Part shown: piece after piece, positions 57,601 through 64,000 of the stretch | How the letters are laid out: each line of letters opens with the position of its first letter | Numbering within the stretch: the first letter of the stretch is position 1 | Source of the DNA: Nelumbo lutea | Lineage: Eukaryota; Streptophyta; Magnoliopsida; Proteales; Nelumbonaceae | DNA: 64,000 bases | Assembly (NCBI GenBank): GCA_022828595.1 | Contig: JAKGHH010000002.1 | Span: 45,912,222-45,976,221 of the forward strand | Direction of reading: 5' to 3' | Program-made: the position numbers and the translations under genes | The notes under the pieces: generated by a model | What the model was told of the DNA's origin: nothing | The model's input: only the letters and a program-made list of their open reading frames with translations | Database searches by the model: none

Positions 57601-60600
57601 CAACTTTGAACTGTTTTATACCAAACTTCTTTACCACCTCATTGAACCTACCAAACCATGCTCGAGGAGACTGTATAAGCCTATATATAGCCTTCCTTAG
57701 TCTGCACACCTTACCATCCTCCCCCTGAGCAACAAACCCTGGAGGTTACTCCATGTAGACCTCCTCGAGTAAGTCACCATGCAAAAAGGCATTCTTGATA
57801 TCAAGCTGATATAGTGGCCACTCATACATGGCTGCAAGAGAGATCACAACACGAACTGACCCTATCTTAGCAACTGGTGAGAAGGTCTCTGTGTAGTCAA
57901 TACCATAGGTTTGAGAGTACCCTTTTACAACCAATCGTGCTTTCAGGCGTTCTACACTACCATCAGGCAGATACTTAATCGTATAAACCCATTTACAACC
58001 AACAACTTGCTTCCCATGAGGAAGAGCAGTGAGGTTCCAAGCATGATTATGATGAAGGGCTGAGAGTTTTTCTTCCATGGCTCGGCACCACCCTGGAGAG
58101 GCAAGGGCTTCTTGGACATCCTTAGGGACAACAACTGATGATAACAAGGTGACAAATTGGCGATGGGAAGCGGAAAGGTGAGTAAGTGAAACATAATTAG
58201 AAATAGGATGAAGGGTGCAAGTGTAGTGCGTTTACCTTTCCGCAAAGCAATGGGAAGGTCAAGCTCAGATGTTGAGTGCGGGTCTGGTGCCAGATCCATT
58301 GACGGAGATGTAGCAGGAGTAGTAGCTGGTACGCGTGGGCGATGTGTATACACATGACGGATAGGTGGGCGTTCAACAGGTGGTGGCACCGGAAGCAAGG
58401 ATTTGGTCACGGCTGGAGCCAAGGGAAGAGGGTTGACAACGGGAAGTGGAAGAGGAGGAGGTGATGAAGAGGAAGAAGCATCACCGGACCCCAAAAAGAA
58501 CGAAGTAGAATCAAAGAAGGTGACAACAATACACATAAAGGACCGTCGAGAACTAGGATGGTAACACCTATACCCTTTCTGGGTCCGAGAATAGCCAAGG
58601 AAGATGCACTTAAGAGAACGGGCATCGAACTTGTCATTCCCGGGACCTAGATTATGGACGAAGCAGACACTCCCAAATACCCTCGGCGTAAGAGGAAACG
58701 GAGACAAAGCGGGAAACAAGACCTAAAATGGAGAATGACCATCAAGGATGAACTTCGACATCCGATTAATTAGAAAGCATGAGGTAAGCACTACATCACT
58801 CCAAAAGTATTTGGGAACATGCATGTGATGCATGAGGGATCTTGTTGTTTCTAGGAGATAGTGATTCTTTCTCTCAGCCACCCCGTTTTGTTGTGGGGTG
58901 TAGGTACATGAGGTCTGATGTATAATGCCATGATGATGAGGATAAATATTCGCGACCATTACAGAACAAAATACTTTGATGTGGGTACCAAATTGGTTAT
59001 GAATCTCAACATAAAATTTTTGAAAAATGGTAAACAATTCACTTCTTTCTTTCATTAGATAGAGCCACGTCATCCTTGAAAAATCATCTACAAAAATGAC
59101 AAAATATTTGTATTCATTATATGACATCACTTTATAAGGACCCCAAACATCTGAATGAATTAAAGAAAAAGGACTCGACACACAGTTATCAACCCTAGAA
59201 CTAAAGGGAACACGATGGTGTTTCCCAAACTGACACGACTCATAGTCCAAAACGGAAAGCTGACTCAAGGATGGAACCAAAAACTTCAAGACTTTTAGCG
59301 ATGGATGACCAAATTGGCAGTGCCACTGGAGAGGAGAAAGAGATGTCTGGAGAGCTGTTGAAGTTCTACCACTACCACCGTCAAGATAATACAGTCCACC
59401 AGCTTCATGCCCTCCACCAATCTTCATCCCCATCTTGAGATCTTGAAAAACACACATAGAAGGATAAAAGGTAATGGAGCAGTTAAATGATTTGGTCAGC
59501 TTATTGACAGACATAAGATTAAAAGGCAATTTAGGAACATACAAAACTGAGGAGAGGGATACAGGATCTAAATCAACATTACCAACATCACAAATTGAGG
59601 ATGTGGAACCATTAGCAAGGGTGACAAATTGTGATGTTGAGCAATGAGATAAGGAAGAAAATACACCTGGAGTTCCAGTCATGTGATCGGAGGCTCCAGA
59701 GTCAATGATCTAGGGATTGGGTGTGGATGCCAGACAAGCCATACCTGAGTGAGCGAAAGTCACCGTGTTCTGCTGTGATTGGATAAACTTCTCATATTCA
59801 TCACGGGGAACACTCACCATCTCTTTCACGAGACCATCTGTGGGTGTAGGAGGTATATGATCAGATGAATGATTCTCCTGTCTAAAGCTGGAGCTTGAGT
59901 CACCGGTCGTGGCATGATTGGCCCAGGTTGAGGGTGGACCATGTAGATCATAACAATAGTTAATGGTATGTCCATCCATACCACAATGAGTGCACTTCCT
60001 TGGGCCTGAGCCACGTCCTCTACCACGGGCTCCCCCTGAATCTCTGCACCTAGTACGACCACCACCACGATTATAAGTAGGCCCACCGTTGCCACTTCGG
60101 CCATACACAGAACCACTACCACCACCACGGCCAGACTGAGCTCCCCTAGCTCCACCTCTAGTACCACGGCCTCTCGATATAACAAAGGTAGATCTATCTG
60201 AGATATTAGAGTTCTCAGTAGATCCGATAGAAATCCTCCGGAGTTGAGCAAATACCTCTTCTAAGGAGGGAAGAGCTGATCCTCCTAATATCTGAGCCCG
60301 TACTGGTTCATATTTTGACTTCAGTCCCACCAAAAATCTAGTCACATCAAGTTGTTCTCTTTGTTGCTGCTGAATCTTGACATCAGAAGTGAGAGGGTGA
60401 TAGACATTCAACTCATTACGTATGTTTCTCATGTTGGCATAGTACTCCTCAAGTTAAAGTACTCTTGATATAGTTGATACACTCTGGTTGTATTGTTCTG
60501 ACCCGAATACAATTTCTTCGCATGATCCCACACATCTTTGGCAGTGTCAAGAAACATGAAGTTTACACTAATCATGGGTTCCATACTATTCCACAACCAT

Positions 60601-62018
60601 GTGATGATCTGAGCATCCTCTTGCTCCTAGTCTTCATACTTGTGAGAGTCAGTGGAGGGTTTCTCCTCTCTTATTGTTTTACCTTCTTCTTTGCCTTTAG
60701 AAAGACTTCGATGGATTTAGCCCAAGGCACATAATTCTCTCCATTTAGTTTAATGGAGGTCATCTGGACATTCAGGTAGTCTGTAGGCACCATCACACTA
60801 GGTTTACAATCACTGTTATCTCCCATTATGTTATCACCGATTCTGCACACTTGCTGAATTCTATTACCACTGAATTCTGCACACTGCACACAACTAAATC
60901 AAACCTGTCACACTGGTTTCAGCACTTGTTGTTGCTGAAAAGTGTGCTCTTTATACCACAAACCCTACTCCTACGACTACCTGAAATCTCACCACTATAT
61001 TATCATAACTCTTCCTTCGAAATACACAAAAACCAGCATAAACCCTAGCACATTATTGTTTGAAACCCTAGCATATGGTCTGAAACACACTTCCTATTTG
61101 ATCCATAACAGATATCATGCATTGAGATCTTTTACCTTATCACTGAAGTAACAACCACACAAGCAGGAAATCAGTCCACACACGACAGCCACTGCACCAC
61201 ACAGATCGGCCCTCTATTCTTCATCGATTAGGGGAGGGCGATCTTAGAAACCACAGCAACCGACCACACACTACCTGACTAGAGGCATAGAAACCTCCAA
61301 GGGAAGAGGGCGATCACTCCTTTTCAGCCCTTTCCCTTATCTCCAGTCGAATGCAGAAAAAAAAGGAGAAACCCTAGATAGGGTGCGCAGAGAATATAAA
61401 TCTAGGCAGATTCAATCAGCTCTGATACCATGTTATGATTTGGCCTGCCTTGGAATTCTATCTGTCTGAGATCGGTTAGGTAGAGAGAGGTATAAAGGTG
61501 GAAGAAAGAGAGAAAGAGAGAAGGGGAAATTCTGGTTCGAACTGGAAGTCTCAACATAACCTCCTCTCAGTCGGCCAGACAATTTATATTATTAAAAATG
61601 ATTAAAAAGACATATGTGCCCTTATTTAAGTTAGGAGCACTGGTTCCAACACAACATTACAGATCAGCAACATTAGTCTAGGTATAAAGACAGAAATACC
61701 CCTACGCTAACAGTTCCAATATGAGTTCTCTATGAATCACTAATAATAATAATTATTTTATAGATTTTAGGATCATTCACATGAAGGAATTTGATTGATT
61801 AGATATCAAACTTCTTTCTTTTACAATTTTCTGAACAAGGCAAGAGTGTATCTAGAAATATCTCTAATGTGGTTTTGATGGTTAATGAACTCAAGTTGGG
61901 AAATGCTTTTGGTAGGTTGTAGCCTTCTTGGGTATGCTGGTATACAAATTCTATGGAGAGGAGCTGAGGGAAATGTTTGGTTATGAAGAGCACCCATATG
62001 GATTTTACACAATGGCAG
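51572..62018 (+). CDS. RING-CH (MARCH-type) membrane E3 ubiquitin ligase, 5' part
   Basis: Coding exons 51572-51806, 52011-52096, 52620-52766 and 61916-62018, all GT-AG and in frame; more exons must lie beyond the window. The N-terminal 70 residues are polar ([16 protein letters not shown]). The RING-CH domain is complete, with ligands in C4HC3 order: C71, C74, C86, C88, H96, C99, C115, C118. After it come [29 protein letters not shown] and [12 protein letters not shown] (a membrane segment split by intron 3), then a loop [20 protein letters not shown] before what should be another membrane helix. MARCH-type ligases transfer ubiquitin to membrane proteins. The start at 51572 is chosen because it opens the long frame just before the conserved region. 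Intron 3 is 9,149 bp and full of transposons. No stops in the exons, so it is probably functional. Confidence 0.85.
52767..54101 (+). other. RING-CH intron 3, 5' part
   Basis: AT-rich sequence with no recognised transposon or exon; contains (AAAAT)n-like stretch near 53957-53985. Confidence 0.5.
54190..54763 (+). pseudogene. Retroposed sequence ending in AATAAA and poly(A)
   Basis: Begins with a readable frame [16 protein letters not shown], then after a stop [14 protein letters not shown] and [23 protein letters not shown]. It ends CAATAAAATTTTCTTG and A10 (54754-54763). The tail indicates insertion by reverse transcription; the source (LINE 3' end or host mRNA) is not identified. Confidence 0.5.
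55108..55185 (-). mobile_element. tRNA-like SINE head or tRNA pseudogene
   Basis: On the minus strand: A box TAGCCTAGTGGTTAAA (about 55173-55158) and B box GGGTTCAAATCC (55131-55120), both close to consensus and about 33 nt apart. There is no proper acceptor stem, so a SINE head is preferred over a real tRNA gene. Confidence 0.55.
55876..55893. repeat. (GATA)n microsatellite
   Basis: About four GATA units inside the composite hAT element. Confidence 0.85.
56300..56583 (-). repeat. 3' LTR of copia element 56300-61712
   Basis: TGTTATGA ... GCTAACA, 284 bp. Confidence 0.95.
56591..60826 (-). pseudogene. Copia gag-pol of element 56300-61712
   Basis: Starts MGDNSDCK at 60826. Gag contains [12 protein letters not shown], a long Gly/Arg-rich linker and the knuckle [14 protein letters not shown]. 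Protease [12 protein letters not shown] lies near 59690, where the preceding Trp codon has become TAG. The integrase core (about 59220-58720) has [21 protein letters not shown] and [13 protein letters not shown] (58147-57254) has [16 protein letters not shown] and YVDDIAI. RNase H (57250-56591) has [17 protein letters not shown] and YCDNQAA. Several frameshifts and stops separate open blocks, but they are longer than in the element at 10861, suggesting a younger copy. Confidence 0.95.
61419..61430 (-). promoter_or_regulatory. Copia primer binding site
   Basis: Minus strand TGGTATCAGAGC, directly adjoining the 5' LTR. Confidence 0.93.
61431..61712 (-). repeat. 5' LTR of copia element 56300-61712
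   Basis: 282 bp; same ends and order as the 3' copy, with a cluster of about nine differences in the first 75 bases. Confidence 0.95.
61718..61915 (+). other. 3' end of RING-CH intron 3
   Basis: Intronic sequence resuming after the copia element; acceptor TTTTGGTAG ends at 61915. Confidence 0.6.
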
Positions 62019-62370
62019 GTTTGTTTATCTTTCAATCTGACAGTGTATGCATATTCATGATTTGTTTTTCTTCTTTTTAGCTTCATGATAGTTTTTCTTT
62101 CTGAAAGAAAGAAAGAAAAAGGAGCTGAAGAAGGATTCTTGTATGTAGAGGGCTATAAGAAAAAGCATGCTTGAAAAAGACCCATTTTTAATTCCCTAGG
62201 AAAAAATGCTTAGTTAGCTTAGAAATAGGCATAATAAATACCAACAAACTTTCCCAGGACACACCAAGAGTAGCAGGTCTCAAACCCTTTAGATCACCAG
62301 TTGAGCTGAAACATGTTCATCCTTTGCATGCAACAAGTTGGGTGATTTTCCTCCTCATCATCATCAAGAT
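62019..62370 (+). other. Start of RING-CH intron 4
   Basis: Donor GTTTGT at 62019. Contains a GAAA-rich run (62100-62118); otherwise unremarkable. Confidence 0.5.
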
Positions 62371-64000
62371 AGAGGCTTAGACAATTCTTTTTTTCCATCC
62401 TTTCCTAGCTTGGAAGGAGCTTGACACAATCAAGAGAATTGTCCAAGCCTCTTTCTTCAAAGAGAAAAATTAAAAGAGAAATAGGAAATGCAATCTTTCG
62501 CGGAGGTGACAGCTGGAAGAGGCGGTAAAACCTCTTCAAACTTTAAATCTGCGCTAATCTTCAAACCGATGGTTGAACCAAGCGAACCATGGGTTCAGGT
62601 GCGTGGTTCAGCCCAAAGACTGGCTGACAGTAGTAGGGGTCTATCATCGTCTCTTTCGACCCCTATTGCTTACCCTCCTGCTGCGGCTTTGTCGTAAGTT
62701 GCAGAGCCACCCCTAAAGCTCCACGAGACACCGGCAAAGGAGGCGCCGCCACATGGGTATGGAAGCCGGTGTCGGCAAACAACTCCACATCTCCTGATAA
62801 GCCCAATCCAAAATTTAATAGACATGAGAGTTACGAATCTGAAGAGGAAAGTGACTAGGAAGACCTAAGGTAAGAGGTGTATGAGTCGGAGCTAGAAGAT
62901 AGTACCAAAGTGTTAACATTGCTTAAACTTGCATCTTGTGGGACGATGAAATGTTGGGAGCAGAGATTTTGTTTGAAGAATCCTCTAGCTACTCCAGCTT
63001 GCTTCCAAGAGAAGAATTGGATGCTAGTCCTGCCATAGTCTATGTGGCGGACTCAGTTTCAGTCAGTAGAGAAGATGAAGAACTCCTAGGGGAAGCACAA
63101 CATCAAGATACTAATAAAGGAGTGCCGGATCTTGGCACTAACCTGGACAAAGAAGCACAAGAGGAACAAAAGGTAGATGCTATATTAGACTTGCCTGCCA
63201 AGGTTTCTGAATCAGTGGGTATTGATCAAGGGAAGGATTCTGACTTGCTGGTTCAGGGAGTCCCTAACCCCTCTTCTTTATGTTTACCTTTTCAGTTTGC
63301 GAGTCCTCTTCAAGTCCCCTCTAATTTATGCTTCTCTGATTGCACAGGGCCATCCAGTGCCATTCCTCCTGGTAATCTCTCAATTGGAAGTGCCACAGCT
63401 CAAGATTCTGACCTATCTGACAACAGTTTAGAACAAGAGAGAGCTAGAATCTGGTCCTTAATCCTGGAAAACCTATTTGACCCGACCCTTGATTCGGAGA
63501 ATAACCACCCCATCACTCAACCAAAGATTGTACCCCGAACATTAACCCAGGTGGGAGCATGGAGGCTGAACCAGGAGGAGAAAGAAGAGTCAGAAGGAAA
63601 GAGAAGAGTGGGAAGGAAGATTGAAGGAAGTAAGATATATTTGAAGAAGAAAAGAAAGCAAAGAAGAAGGAAGCAAAGCGATTTAGAGAATCTTAAGTGT
63701 GGAATAAATTATTAGAAGACGGAAGAGAGGAGCCTGAAAAGAAAAAGAAGGGAATACTAGGCAGCTATTGATAAGGGCTCACAAGTAGGTTGAAATGAAG
63801 ATAATCAGCTGGAATGTAAGAGGTCTAGGAAGTGCCAAAAAGAGGACAATCTGGAATACTCACAGAAAAGAAAGACCTGATCTGATCTTGATTGAAGAAA
63901 CCGAACTATTAGAGCTGAATAGAAGATGGATAAGAAGCTTTTGGTGAGCCAGGGGCCTAAGCTGGTCTTATGCCCCATCATGGGGAGCCTCAAGAGGGAT
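62371..64000 (+). mobile_element. L1-type LINE, 5' part, running off the window
   Basis: Plus orientation. ORF1-like region: start at 62488 (MQSFAEVTAG ... PSEPWVQV), broken by stops, then an open stretch 62936-63715 of 259 codons with a Lys/Arg-rich end (GRKIEGSKIYLKKKRKQRRRK). ORF2 begins at 63795. The 5' border is approximate. Confidence 0.75.
63795..64000 (+). pseudogene. LINE ORF2, endonuclease N-terminus
   Basis: KIISWNVRGLGSAKKR followed by RPDLILIEET is the start of the apurinic-type endonuclease of plant L1 elements (SWNVRGLG; E of the QET motif kept). An in-frame TGA follows RSFW. Beyond it the same frame continues to GASRG, matching the family's GASGG turn, so this is one frame with a single stop. 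Truncated by the window edge. Confidence 0.85.

Larger units (their letters stand above)
56300..61712 (-). mobile_element. Full-length Ty1/copia element in RING-CH intron 3
   Basis: 5,413 bp, minus orientation, with exact 5-bp duplication GTTCC (56295-56299, 61713-61717). LTRs of 284 and 282 bp, primer site TGGTATCAGAGC (61430-61419) and polypurine complement CTCCCCCTC beside the left LTR. It is antisense to the host gene, the orientation that least disturbs splicing. Confidence 0.96.

Overview
The window is plant nuclear DNA, most likely from an angiosperm with a repeat-rich genome. Evidence: GT-AG introns in AT-rich DNA, plant-type gene families (an alpha/beta hydrolase with an N-terminal membrane anchor, a DegP/HtrA-type protease, a RING-CH E3 ligase), and plant transposons (Ty1/copia with tRNA-iMet primer sites, a Tat-clade Ty3/gypsy element, an Au-like SINE, L1-type LINEs, Helitrons, and MITEs of the hAT, PIF/Harbinger and Mutator types). 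The species cannot be named from the sequence. No bacterial, organellar or CRISPR-like sequence was seen.

Layout. 1-2.5 kb: 5' half of a decayed copia element (minus strand) whose LTR carries a hAT-type MITE. 2.5-6.1 kb: unclassified repeats, a GC-rich retrotransposon-like block with a 114-bp tandem repeat, and a Mutator-type MITE with a 9-bp target duplication. 6.68-9.57 kb: first three exons of an alpha/beta hydrolase gene (plus). 10.86-16.34 kb: copia element (minus). 16.64-19.53 kb: last four exons of a DegP14-like protease gene (plus). The hydrolase lacks its 3' part, the protease lacks its 5' part, and the copia element between them has unmatched flanks. This looks like an ectopic-recombination junction. 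19.97-21.82 kb: a foldback element with arms of about 0.92 kb. 22-24.3 kb: MITEs and a LINE remnant.

24.3-45.1 kb is a transposon nest. Helitron-like units lie in inverted orientation on the two sides of about 41 kb and are joined head to tail at two similar junctions. A full 10.86-kb Tat-clade gypsy element (27320-38183, TSD AATAC) is nested in one of them. It carries gag, protease, RT, two RNase H regions and integrase on the minus strand, plus an antisense (plus-strand) extra gene with its own TATA box and introns. Several MITEs with exact target duplications sit in the same nest.

45.5-62.0 kb holds a RING-CH (MARCH-type) membrane E3 ligase gene (plus). It has G-box/ABRE-like motifs upstream, a start codon at 51572 and four recognised coding exons. 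Its third coding intron is 9.1 kb and contains a composite hAT element and a complete copia element with an exact TSD. From about 62.4 kb to the window end an L1-type LINE (plus) lies in the following intron, so the gene's 3' end is outside the window.

Only the RING-CH gene looks intact as far as the window shows. All transposon coding regions inspected carry stops or frameshifts.
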